From Furcasterigmium furcatum (taxonomy: Eukaryota; Ascomycota; Sordariomycetes; Glomerellales; Plectosphaerellaceae), in the NCBI GenBank assembly GCA_001599815.1, contig BCIA01000001.1:4096934-4160933 (forward strand): a DNA stretch of 64,000 nucleotides, given 5' to 3'. The notes under the pieces are model-generated. The model made no database searches. It had not been told where the DNA came from and saw only the letters and a list, made by a program, of their open reading frames with translations. This document shows, in pieces, positions 23,227-34,469 of this stretch. A program made the translations under genes and the position numbers. Position 1 is the stretch's first letter, and each line of letters starts with the position of its first letter.

Positions 23227-23920
23227 ATTCGTGGAATTTGCGCGCTGGGTCATGAGGAGTTGTAGGGGATCGTGTCAATATGAGCTGATGAACGACTGTT
23301 ATGAGGTTGGCTGGCGTACGGGAGGGGAGTGCATAGGAAACAGCGAGGATGCTGGAGGCCCCGGATAAGCATGAGCCATGCACGTCAAGCGATGACACAC
23401 ATTTGCGCCTGGGTAGACAGACATAGAAATCAAGAATAAAACTTGAAGATTTGATGTCTGGTATCAATAATTTCCACGGGGTGATTGAGAATCCCGAAGA
23501 CTTATCTCGATATGTTTGTGTCTTGGACAGCAGCAAGCAGGACCAGATTATATGTCAAGTCTCATGATAGGTAGTTTTCGCAAGCACACGTTGGACCAGA
23601 GTATTTTAACCAGTATGCATTTGCATTAATCTGTCTGGTAATCTGATGTCATCTCAAAATTCAAAGCTTGGGGATATCTCTGTGCAACAACCGCAAACGC
23701 CATTCCATGCTCAAAGGGACACCAATACGCTGATCCAAACATATCCCCGGCTGTCAAGTATACTCGCGATACAAAGCCATCGGCGTCAACAATTCGTTGT
23801 TTCCCGCGTCCGCCTTGTTTTCGGTGGTAACTCTCTGCCGATCTCGGCTTGAAGAAACGCTTCAACGCCTAATTCAAAAAATTCAAAAATAGTGAAACTC
23901 AGCATAGCTTTGCGACATCC
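23227..23920. other. Intergenic region between convergent phosphoglycerate mutase and frq
   Basis: About 690 bp containing the 3' ends of both genes. It is more A/T-rich than the flanking coding sequence. No further feature is seen. An antisense transcript of frq (known as qrf in Neurospora) would start in or near here, but the sequence alone does not show one. Confidence 0.45.
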
Positions 23921-26900
23921 TTACGGAGTACCTTCGGCGCTGCTGCTGTAGCCGCTTTCCGCGTCACCAACAGTGGCGTTTGAAGTGCCTGAATGGGGCA
24001 GCTCGGCGCTCATGCTCTTGCTGCGCCCCCGGACAGTACCGGCGGCGGCAATCGCGCTGCTGCTCGTACGCCGTACTGGCTCCCGGGCCGGCAGGGCAAT
24101 CTCAAGGCCCTTCCGCGGGCTGGAGCTGCTGGATAGTGGAGAGTCATCGTTGTCAGGCTCCTCTCCCTCCTCATCCCCACTCGTCATATCCTCATCGTCA
24201 GGGTAGTGGTTGTCAGAAAGGCGGGGGTTGAGACGACGGGTGACGAAAGGCTCTGCCGGGGAAACCTCGTCATCGTCGGCTTCCGATCCAAACTCGTCAT
24301 TTTCGCTGCTGTCCGACTCGCTGCTGAACGGAGGGAAGAAGATGGCGGGCGGCGGCAGAGGGACAGGGTTCAGGCGCCTGATCCGGCCCGAGACATACTC
24401 GATCTCGACGAGGGCAGAGACATTGCGGTACCGAGAAGGTATAGGTTGAGTACGAGGGGAGGAGGTGGACATGGAAGCAAGACGGTTGATGATCATCTCG
24501 GTCGACTCGTCGGCCCTGAGCCTGCGCGGGTGGGCTGGTTTGGAAGCCTGCGCCGGGCGCTGCGTGGTCACCACGACCATAAAGTGGTCGTCGGGAAGAA
24601 CGCCGCCCAGGCCACACGGCTCAAGTGCGCAAAGCTGCATGTATTGCTGGGAAGTCGGCCGGCTCATTTCTATATCCAGATCACTTTCGTCGTCGGAATC
24701 GTCGCTGGTGAGGCCGGGCAGACAGGGCTCAGGCTCTGCGTCGAGGAGATCTGCGAAGACCGCCCCCTCCGCGCTCAGAGGGCGAATCCTCAGCGTCGAA
24801 CCGGACGCGGTGCGCTGGGGGGGATCCGGACGTGCGAATTCGCCGCTAAGCCGGGAAAAGTTCTTCTGCTGACCCTCCTGGCCAGAGGAAGCCATGTACG
24901 TCGCCGGTGAGATATCCCCAGGGTCGCCAGAGAGGTCAGTGCAGAATGGTGCTCCGCTGTAATAGATGATAGCACCATCAAGGCGGCGTTTCTTGCGTTG
25001 GGAAGTCCCAGATCCACTGTTCCCCCATCTCGACTCTCCGACGTTGCTCTCGTCGGCAGGGCCAAATGACGAGGTGGTATCGTCCATCGACGTCTGCTCG
25101 ATAGACGATGATTGATGGACAAAGAGGGGTTTGTAATGGAAGCTCTCCGATGAACCGGAAATCTGGGGCCCAAACTTGGACGGATTCTTGCTCGAGTGGG
25201 CAGAAGTGCCAGAACCTGGCTGCATCTTCTGAACACTCTTGGCCGTCTTTTGCTTCTTGCGCTGACCACCCTCGTTCGACCCCTCAGTGTCGTCGGTCAC
25301 CGGGCTCGTCTGTGAGTCGGCGCCAGAACTCTCGCTGTTGAACTTGGTGCCCTCGACCCCTCCTCTCCATCGGATCTTGCGGCCGTCGGGAGACAGCTGG
25401 AACTGGGTGCTCTTTTCCGAGACAGCCGTGCGAATGAAGTCGGGTGTGACGTTAATGATGTGCAACTGCGCAAGGTTACACAGAAGATTGAGATACACCC
25501 ATCCATCTGCGTCGGGGGACACATCTTGGGCCTTGGACTCGGGTAGCAGCTCAGGCGGTACCAGCCCGAGGTGCTTGATGTAATCCATGTTTTCGGATGG
25601 GTTTTGGGTGCGATCGGGATCCAGATCGCGTGGCCGAGTCGGACGTTGCTCGGGCGGTGGCGCGTTCGGAGGCGACACGTTCACATCGCCCGTTGCAGCG
25701 CCGTTGCCACCAGATTCCGTCTGGTCGCCGTGGGAGTTTTCCGTGGATGCGTTGTCTCTTGAGCGGCTCTTCTTGCCCGATCCTGACTCGTCGGGTGCGA
25801 GGATTCGTGCCTCCCTCGACGGCTCCATCTGGCTGAGCTGTCCCATCTGCCCGAACCTGGGCGGCTGGTGCACCATGGCAGGATTCGTCAAAGTAGCTTC
25901 CATCACCACTGGAGCAAGAGCGGCGGTACCCATCATCGGACCCGGTTGGGGCCGAGGCTGATTGCGGCCGGAAAACTTGCCGGTGAACTTGCCGGTGAAG
26001 AGCTGCTCGAGACGTCGAACCACTAGCTTCTTCTTGTCCTTATCCGTCATGGCCATGTGGCGCGGGTAGAGGCCCTCGGGAATATCCTTTAGGTAACTCT
26101 CGACCTTCTGCTCGGATGATCGGAGCCGGGTACTCATGGACGGCCGTCCAAGAGACTTTCCAGACGAGTTGGGTCCTGTCGATGCGGACGCATAAGCCGA
26201 GTCGACAGGTCTAGAGTTGGATCCCGACGAAGAGGACGCGTGCTTTGACATGGACCCGGACGCCGAGTAGAGGCGGTTGGTGTGGCGGGAGTTCTTCTTC
26301 CGAGCTGACGATGCTTCCTGACTCGGGGTCTCGCTCAGAGTGGAAGCGAAATCGCGGAGTGTCGCCTCCAGCTCCCTCTTCTTTCGTTTCGGAAGACCGT
26401 GCATCTTGATCTCGAAAAGCTTCTCCTTCTTCAGCAAGTCGGGGCCATTCTGCTTATACCTCTTCAGCTCCTCCTTCAGTCTCTGGATCTCGACGGTCAA
26501 ATCGTCGATAACGCTGCGGTAGTCGTCGGTACTGCTGGTGTGGGCAGCGGCTGGTCGCATAGACGCCGGGGCGCCTGGCCGCAGGTGGAACGGATACGTC
26601 TCTTTCGGGGCATCATCGTTGGACGAGTCCGTCTCCTTCTGGTAAAAGGGAGGATCAACTGCAAGACATGTTGGCAACCGCTACTCTCTCATTGTATTCC
26701 GGGACCAACTTACCATCCATAGCTTGGGAGTAAGAGGCAGTGGGGTTTTCGTTGGATTCGTCGAACCACGTCTTCGGGTCGCTCTGACCAGTCTCGTTGC
26801 TTTCTCCAGAGGAATTTCTTCGAGGGGGCGGTGTGGGCTCCTTGCTGACGGAGATCTGGGGAACACGGCCGTGCTGGCTTGACTGTGATCTTATGCTCGC

Positions 26901-27035
26901 ATCTCGGGCAAGCCGGTGATGTTGGAGTGTGACTGATTTTTGGGGCGATGTTCTTCGGGGCATCGGCTGGCCCACGGCGTTGTCGGGTTGGGGCGGAGGT
27001 TCAGTGCCCCGAGTTTTCGGTCGAGGGTCGGACAT
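23921..27035 (-). CDS. frq: Circadian clock protein FREQUENCY
   Basis: Exon 1 is 27035-26714 and exon 2 is 26658-23921, joined through a 55-bp intron, giving 1019 residues (Neurospora FRQ has 989). FRQ is the negative element of the fungal circadian oscillator: with FRH and casein kinase 1 it inhibits the White Collar complex. Landmarks in order: HHRLARD and RRNSSGESNETGQSDPK in exon 1; DPPFYQKETDSSND right after the intron; the dimerising coiled coil DDYRSVIDDLTVEIQRLKEE at about 152-171; the basic nuclear-localisation-like KRKKREL near 198; KKLVVRRLEQLFTGK; RPTRPRDLDPDR; DGWVYLNLLCNLAQLH; the CK1-contact region FQLSPDGRKIRWRGG; PFCTDLSGDPGD; GLGGVLPDDHF; and RRLNPVPLPPPAIFFPPFSS. Acidic Ser-rich stretches resemble the PEST regions. 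The protein ends ESGYSSSAEGTP. Met106 lies where the short FRQ isoform starts in Neurospora. Confidence 0.97.
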
Positions 27036-27046
27036 CGTGACGACAT
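26891..27046 (-). promoter_or_regulatory. Overlapping out-of-frame upstream ORF at the frq start
   Basis: An ATG at 27046-27044 lies 11 bases upstream of the frq start, in a different frame. Its frame stays open for 51 codons and ends with TAA at 26893-26891, inside frq exon 1. The upstream ATG has a T at -3 (weak), while the frq ATG has an A at -3 (strong), so leaky scanning would be needed and is plausible. A run of 12 A residues on the coding strand (27066-27055) lies just upstream. Confidence 0.6.
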
Positions 27047-29000
27047 GTAGTCGGTTTTTTTTTTTTGGTTCAGGTGTAGTAGAGGCTTGAGGGCATCCTA
27101 TAACATGGCGAGTGGTGCCCGGGACATGAAGCCTGTGTAAGTGTGTGGTGTACTTGGTGTGGCCGGGGTGCAATTCCGACTGCGGCGTGTGTCGATGCGC
27201 TGATGCGAGGGTAGGCTTGCGCGGGTGAAGCGGTCGAGAAATTGCAGTTGATCAGAATGAAGAAATCTAGCGGAGTTCAAGTTAGAAAGAAGGTCACATA
27301 TTGAATCCTCAAGGGTCTTCGGCAGGTGGAAGGCTGAAGAGATACGGGGGCTGGACGCTGATTGGTTGATCCGGAGGATCTCGATGGGCTGAGGACGGGT
27401 GGAGGGTATGACGTCCTAACAACCCTGCAGACCACAGAAAAGGGTCGTCCAGTGGAGGAGGTAGGCCGCTTACAGTTGAGGGCTTCTTTAGATCGGAGGT
27501 GTTGGGAGAGGTGCCGATGTGATTTCTCTCATTTAACGCTGGTCGGTGGCGGGTTTGATCGAGTGAGTGTCCTCGACGGGACTCGGGGTATCACACCGCA
27601 AGGAACGACAAGACAGGTCTCTCTCTCTGAGAGCTGTCGGTTTTCGCAGCGGTCGCCGTCGTTCTCAGAGCAGGCTGGCTGGGGCCTGCAACGGTCGGTT
27701 GGCGACTGAAACGGCTCTCGACTGTCCAGGTGTGCCAAATACCCAGCTGGTCGAAATGGTTCGAAGCTTGATGTTCGTAGCTTGATCGCACAGCCTGTAG
27801 ACGTAGCGGTCAAGCTGACGAGACGGGCGCCGTGGTCAAGAGTTCCAAAGTAGCTCCGACATCCAAATCAAGTAGTAGTCGTCGTCGTCGCCGTCTTCTA
27901 GGCAAAATCCTATGCGATGGCGTCCACAAAACCGGGTAGAAGTCGTTAAAGGAGCGCGCAGATCGTGATGTCCGTGGCAGAGAGTTGAGAGCTCAGTGGC
28001 GTGCCCTTCGGCGGTGCTGGCAGAACTGTGGGCGGGCAGTGGGCTGACGAGGGGATGGGAAGTTGTCGCAAGGTCGGCAATGGTCGTCAAGAGGACGTGG
28101 AGGGGGGAAATAGACGCCGCGGCGGCGAAAAGACGACGAGAACGATTTTCTGTGTCGATCGGGATGGGGGTGTAAGGCGTCTAGTTCATGCGCAGGGGGG
28201 CAAAATGGAAGCGTTTGTCGATGGGCGATGGGGGACAGCGATGAGAGCGTCGCGTCTCCTGTGTGTGGGCTTGGGTGAGTGTGGACAGAGGAAGGAAGAT
28301 GCGAAAAGTACACCCCCCCCCTCAGTAGCACACACACCCCTGTTCCGTTCTCCCTCTGCGGACTTGGGACTTGGACGTGGCCGAAATGCCTGGCGATTTT
28401 TGCACGCCCCTTCCAGGAACAAGGTGGGTGGATTTGAAAAGGAACAAGAGCTCCCTCGGTGGTGCGAAAAATGACCGTGAGGACCTCACTTCTGGTCAGG
28501 TACCGATGTGCAGCTCTGATTGAAAGCTGGCACGATCCTCGGAAGCCCTGGCTAGACGTAAAGATCGAGGAATCACAGTCCACATCGGCCCGGACGACGG
28601 CGGCGGCGGCGGCGGGGTAGGGGCGTGTGCGAGCCGCTAAAGGGGTGAAGAGGGGGGCGGGGGGTCAATTGAGTGCTCTACAGTGCGCGGACTTGCCCTC
28701 CAGCTGGAGGAGTCTGAGTATTGATCGCCTGGAGTTTTGCCGGTGATGAAGGGTCCAGCGGTGGCCCGCGCCACAATTGGCGAAGATGGTCACGAAGCTC
28801 TTCTGCCTGGGTGCACCAATGCGCCTGAAGGGCGAGGCAACTGTGCCTGGATTTGGGGAAACGCAGATCAGGGGACCCGGAGGCGACTCCGTCATCAAAG
28901 CGGGCGGGCAGTCGGAGAGCTGGAATTTCAGGGACCTCCTAACTCGGTGCAGTTAGTGTTGCACTGAGCATTCCATTGCTTGGTGGCCCATTCGCAATGG
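27036..29000 (-). promoter_or_regulatory. Probable frq promoter and long 5' leader
   Basis: No convincing gene is present for about 5 kb upstream of frq. Neurospora frq also has a long leader and widely spaced light and clock elements. The hexamer GATCGA, reported as the core of White Collar binding sites, occurs at 27557-27562, at 28155-28160 (on the minus strand) and at 28563-28568. Further GATCG cores lie at 27784, 27961 and 28723. GATCC/GATCT with CGAT are clustered at 27368-27385. A GGC trinucleotide run is at about 28599-28614, and a 9-bp-stem hairpin at 28943-28968. Which sites work is not shown by sequence. Confidence 0.45.
28943..28968. repeat. Inverted repeat: 9-bp stem, 8-base loop
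   Basis: CTCGGTGCA at 28943-28951 faces TGCACTGAG at 28960-28968. Eight pairs are Watson-Crick and one is G-U in RNA. It lies about 1.9 kb upstream of the frq start. Confidence 0.7.
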
Positions 29001-32000
29001 AAGAATAAGTATTCAACCTTTGAGCAGTCGGAAGCTGTTTCGGAGAGCCAAACTGACGATCTCTGGTAGCCCGAGGTCATCATGCCACCAGAAATGGAGT
29101 TGACTCCGAAATCAATCGTCAAAGGACAAAACGAGCTCCGAGGAAACGAGGTAACGGCTTCAGGGTTCATGAAGGGCCCCGCTCTCCATGCAGCTTTCGG
29201 GGAGGCGGACCTGCTGTGGTGGGCCCTTGGCTTGCCATCGACGTCATTCTCTTGTGATCCTGGTTCATCCCCATCCCAACTCTCTCGACATGCCATCCGG
29301 CCCTCGCATCGCCTGCACGACGATGTATCTTGTCAACCCTATGCGAGAGCTGAGGTATTAAACCACACGATCCTGCTCGTTGCTGCTTTTCCAGAGTGAA
29401 TCGCCGGTTGACCTTTCAATCCCCAGCCAGACCCCCTCGACTCCTGTCAAATACCCGAGGCTAAGATGAATGGGGGCAAGGCCAGTAATCCCCCTGCAGG
29501 GATGCCCGTTCCAGAGTGCGGCAACCTTTGTCTGCTCGGCTGGGGGCCTGCCCGAAAAGCGGGACGGCCAGACGGGCCTAGAACCTAGTCCATCCTTGTA
29601 AGTTGTGTGGGAGCGGTCTCTGAATCTCGCTTTTGGCTGTCATCGACAACCTCAACACACAACGTGCCACATGACTGGCTGTCGAGACTGCCGCTCCAGC
29701 GCTGGCAACGTGTTTGGGCTGAGCCCTCGCCCTCAATACCCTAAGTCCTTCTCATAATTAAGGGCCGGCAGTCTGCTGTTTCTCGATCCCTCGTCGATGC
29801 CGCTATTGTCGTCAGTCCCTTCATACTTCCCGTCCGGGCGATTGCACGCCCATCGTGAGCATCGCCCACCATCGGCTTCTCGACTCTCCAGCGACTTGGC
29901 TCACCTGCGCGATACGAGTGTCTCGGATGCGACCACAGCCTTTGGGAACAGCCCATAAAGCCACCACCCACCCATCCCATCACACGCTCACGCTCACCCC
30001 CTTCCTCGACCAACGTGTTTGGGCTTCATTTTCAACACTGTGCAATCCTTCTCCAGACCCCCCTCCCCCAAACGAGCCAGACAGAAAGGGTCAGAGCTGA
30101 CATCATTTCGTCATCAGGAACCTGAGGCCCTGGACGACGGGCCCTGATTGACGTTGGACCCCTAGTCGATCCTTGCCCGGTTGGCAGACGGTCGAGGGGA
30201 TGGCAAGCCACCGGTTTTTCTGATTGGCGGCGGGCCGTGTCCAATTCACTGCTTTTCTTCTGGAGGGTTCGGCCGTTGCGAAAAATCAAGGCGAAGCTGC
30301 ATGAATGCGCCCACGCCCGGTTTCCGAGAAGGAGGCATTCGGCCCCGGCCGTCCAGGCCAGGCAGGGCATTCATTTCATTCCCCGCTTGCCCAACCCTCA
30401 AACCAAAGTTGCGCCACGCATGTCCAAGCCCGCCGCTGGGCGATCACTGTGGCTGGGCCTGGTCTCGATCAGTCCCGAACGAGAATCACCACCTGTCGCA
30501 TCGCCACAAACAGCTTCAGATTCACAATATCCGCATCTTCGTTTGCCACCAAGCCAGTCGCCGGCGGCAATGCGCCTATCAGATCTGTTTGATCCCCGGG
30601 AAGCGCGTGTTTGGCGCGAATCGGGGGACCCTTCGTGCAGCGGCCAGCGTACTAGCGTACCGGCGCGTTTGCCCTGTCCCAGGTGTCACCCCTGGCACAG
30701 GTTGTTGGGCAGACACCCCTACGACGATGAGATGGCATTCTCATGATGTTGTACCCAGCCCAGGGCAAGTCCGGGACGGGTTTCTGCTTTGCTCATCTCT
30801 ACGATTCTGCAGGCACCTCGGCAAGATTTCACGTGGTCGACCGCCGTGACGCTCATCCGGAACATGCCTACGATAAGGCCTGCTGGGTGGGATGCAAGTG
30901 CAACTGCAGCCGGTACAACACCCCCAGCCCGAAAGAGCATCACGAGAAGTCTAGGCCTGGATGGCCTTGTCCCCAGGACTGAAAGAATGGAAGCACCATG
31001 GGTGCAGTTGACGTCATCAGCCTCATCGTTCAGTTGTCGTTGCCAATCTGGCCAGGTCCCCAAGTCCCTTAGCCACTTTCAGGGATTGCTGCTCGGGTCC
31101 TCCTTCCCACGTGGCAGAGCTCTGACCTGCATCGAGGGGAGGGGCGTCTGCCTATTCATCGCCTCTGCAGCTCGACCTCGAAAGAAGCTTCCCGATCCCC
31201 GAACGGCCTGGTTCTCCTGGGAATCAAACAGGTACAAACAAGTACGATGCGAAGATCTCCCGCTGTCACCATCCCTTGGGCCACGGCAACCCTGGGCGCA
31301 ACCTCCCGAGGCGCCTGGCACCTTCGATGGCGGGCTGAGGGCGTCGTCTGCCCCCACACTTGGCAGGAGGAAATGCTCCTGTTCCAGCACCACGACGGCC
31401 TCTCCGTCTCACCGGCGAACCTTCCAAGATTGCTTCGCGGGTCATCCCAACCGTCCGATCTGGGTTCTGGGGCAATCGCACCCGCTTCCCCGCCCTTTTC
31501 TCACCCCGTTTCTGTTGGTGTTTACTGGGCCGCAAGGCCCAGGTCCAGACCCATCACCAGAACCATTTTGCTCAAATTGCCGTCTCAGCTAGAGCCTTTG
31601 CCACAGTGGCAACGCATGGGAAAGTTCCCAATCTCCATGTGCTGGAGGTGGAGTTCCCAATTCTTTCTGGGTAACAATCACATGTGATCTGTACCGATGT
31701 TGCCGATTGCGCCGCTCATCACTGTGGTTCGCAGTTGTCAGATTTGGCGATGCCGCTAGCAGCATATTTTCACCAACCGTGAGTCTATCTGCAAGTGTGG
31801 GAAGACTCGCTCGCGTTGATGTCGCGAGAGGTTAGGGAGTTTTGGGGCGAGCAAGATTGGGCTGCTGCCGATACCTGACTGTCCTCCCTGCAGGGCATGA
31901 AGCGAGCGGCATGGGGAGTCGCCGGGACCCACAAGCTCCTGTACACTGATTCCAGTGTCCCCCCTCAAAGGGCGATGAGAGAGTGTGGTTCTGGATGGAT

Positions 32001-32188
32001 CATAATGTAAAACAGTAGCTTAGATCCCATCTTTGAATCGCTTTCGAGCCCGCGGACAGAGTCATCAGAGGAGGAGCAGGGCAATGATCGGGCGTGGGTA
32101 TTCGATGCTTAAACGCTCCTTGCATACAGACAATCTGTGATGATTACTACCAGTCTAGTCGGGGTCCGCTTCCTGGCCGTAAACCGTC
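29001..32188. other. Gene-poor stretch between the frq upstream region and tubulin cofactor C
   Basis: Open frames here (for example 30181-30849, 30789-31592 and 31247-31687 on the + strand) overlap one another, have no recognisable domain and do not extend through plausible splice sites. I do not call them genes. I see no transposon fragments, long repeats or RNA genes. The composition is close to the window average. Confidence 0.4.
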
Positions 32189-33470
32189 TCATTTCGCGAT
32201 GCCGACCCTCTTGAGAATGTCGTGCATGTCCTTACCCTGCTCCCCTGGGACACTCTTCGTCCAGACATCTTCCGCCAATCTCTCCTCTTCGGGCAACACA
32301 CTCCAGTTCGGGCTCTTCTCGGCCTTCAGCCACTTGAAGTCGTCTACCTGGTCCCACTGGTTCTTCGAAGGATCGTCAAGACCGATCTGGGAGACATTGT
32401 CAGTCAACGGCCGCCTTGCGTCCAGTCTTCGGTAGCCACTCACGTAAGCCGACGGCAGCGGCGCAAACCGCACCCCCGAGCAGTCCTCGATGATGGGGTG
32501 GCTGGAGCAGTACAGATAAAAGTCCACGTTGACGCACTCGTGGATCCGCGCCTGGCGCGCCGCCACGACGACGATGCTGTCCCTGACGCCCGTGATGTGT
32601 ACCGGTCCCGAGACGTTCCCCGCCACGACGAGGCTGCGGGAGATGTCGCGGAGGGCGAGGTTCGCGAACGGCGCGCTGGTGGGCGTGGCCATGGACATGT
32701 CGACCACGCACCCCGTGATGTCCGTCAGGCGGCCGGAGGACGTGGCGCGGGACGCCGTCGAGGGCAGGATGATGTGCAGGCCCGACTGGCCGGAGATGGC
32801 GATCTCCCGCGCGGAGGAGAAGCTGGGCTTGCGGACTTTCGAGGGGCCGGGCTGGGCCATCTCCTCGTTGTAGTTCTTGGCCGCCGGGAAGGACGGGAGA
32901 GCGCCGACGGCGTCTTCCGCCTCAGTGCGGGTGGTGCGCAGTGACGACCCGCCCAAGGACGGGCTGGAGGCATCGCCGAGATTGGTGTTGGCGAGGATGC
33001 GAGGGTCGGGCTTGAAGTCGACTGCGCCGGACCCTGGTGCTGCGGCGGGCTGGCCGCGGGACTTGAACTGGAATCGCGAGCGGGGCGCGAGCTTGGTTGT
33101 GGTCTGGTTGAGCTTGTCTGTCAGGGCTTTCACGGCCTGGGCGTAGGTTCGCTGGTCGTAGGCCGGGATGTAGTCCGAGGCATCCGAGACTTCGTTGGAG
33201 AGCCGCGAAATGGCAGCAAGGACGGCCTCGATGGCATCTTGTCTCTCACCTCCGATGAGGGCGAGGGAGCCAATGTTGTCAATCTGATCTTGGAGGGCTG
33301 GCCGAGGGTTAGCTAGATGTACGATTGCATGCCGATGAACCACTGGCTCAAGACTGACAAACGACTTCGCCTTGGAAGTGGCGGTAGAACTTCTCCTTGG
33401 GATCCTGTCTCTGGGTTAGTACAGGCAGTCCCTGGCCAGCGGCGAGAGGCTGGATCACTTCAGGCGCCAT
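32189..33470 (-). CDS. Tubulin-folding cofactor C (TBCC family)
   Basis: Cofactor C acts in the last step of alpha/beta-tubulin assembly, stimulating GTP hydrolysis by tubulin in the cofactor supercomplex. The main exon is 33297-32189, preceded by 33404-33359 (donor GTCAGT, acceptor CGGCCAG). This join restores KEKFYRHFQGEVVSLQDQIDN. The first coding exon is probably 33470-33459 (MAPE), joined through a 54-bp intron that carries a perfect TACTAAC branch site and an ACAG acceptor. That gives 388 residues. The 54 bases are in frame, so retention would give 406 residues with 18 extra. Visible: the helical N-terminal part (ISRLSNEVSDASDYIPAYDQ), a disordered Pro/Ser linker, and the C-CAP beta-helix domain with SGPVHITGVRDSIVVVAARQ, ARIHECVNVDFYLYCSSHP and IIEDCSGVRFAPLP, which includes the family's catalytic arginine region (QARIHECVNVD). 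Confidence 0.9.
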
Positions 33471-34469
33471 GATCGCAAGTTTCAGATGATCAATGAGGGC
33501 ATAGAGGAACTGGAGGTAGCTCGGGCGAGAATCGCAGACCTACTGCGAGGGGGAGAGGTATCGGGATCTAGAAGCAGGGGCGCCGCCAAGTGCGGGGATC
33601 GAATTCTTAAGAAGCAGAAGAACGTCAGCCGATGCTGGCCAAGAAATGGGCTTGTAAGCGTGGTCAGTGGTGTGTGGTCGTGTGTATGTGGTGTGAGGTT
33701 GAGATGATGGCGGTTCAGCGGCCGCTGCAGCCGGCAGAGTGACGTCGTGGGTGCATTCAGGGGGGATATAAGTCTGCCCGGAGGCGGTGGGATCTACCTC
33801 ACACTTCGGGTATTCACGTCGCCCTGCTGTTCTGCGGACGCGGATGCGAGGGAATATACATAGAATGTAGACTCACATCAGATGCGAACTAAGACGCAGT
33901 GATGCCGGGATGATGTTGTGGTGTTTGAGGGGCGTGATACGTGACCCGAGGGATCACAGAAACTCAGGGGGTCTCAGCTGTGAGGAATCGGTGATGGCGA
34001 CGGGAGGGGGCTGTCTGTCTCTGGAAGACGGATTGATTGACTTGAGGTTGCAGAATTTACGTACGACAGGGGCCGGTGCCAAGGGATTGCTCGTTGTTAG
34101 GTATGACGGATGGGCACCCCCAGACATCCGCACTTTAGTCGCAGAGAGTATTAGCTGTCAGACCGTTGAACCCTCAAACCCTCTCTGCCCGGAGAAGAGC
34201 ACTGAGGGCGGGGGAGGGGCACCAGCGGAAGAAGGTGTCTCAAATAGCCCGTGCCTCGGCCGGCGACCCACTGCGTCATTGGACCCTGCATCTGTTGAGC
34301 TTCGCTCAGAAAGTTCGCTCCACTCTGACGTCGTCTCAGATTCATCTCCAATTTCTCGACTCATACTCCAGTGTCTGTGGTGCTATTGCTCTGCGCGGCT
34401 CAACCCCAACTGTCTTCCAGAGTAGGCTTTACCGTCACATCAATATACCTTCAAGTTCTTCCCTTCTTT
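33471..34469. promoter_or_regulatory. Region between the hypothetical gene and tubulin cofactor C
   Basis: Both neighbours are on the minus strand, so this is the promoter of cofactor C and the 3' flank of the gene at 34470. A + strand open frame at 33910-34425 has no recognisable features and is not called. Confidence 0.4.

Noticed and set aside
22114..23253. 379-codon minus-strand frame over phosphoglycerate mutase
   Set aside because: It is the antisense shadow of a strongly supported enzyme gene with high GC third positions; it has no domain of its own.
30181..31687. Several + strand open frames of 140-270 codons in the gap between frq and cofactor C
   Set aside because: They overlap, lack good start contexts and have no recognisable domain or splice extension.
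33910..34425. 171-codon + strand frame
   Set aside because: Composition is ordinary for GC-rich non-coding sequence, and no motif or conserved-looking block is present.
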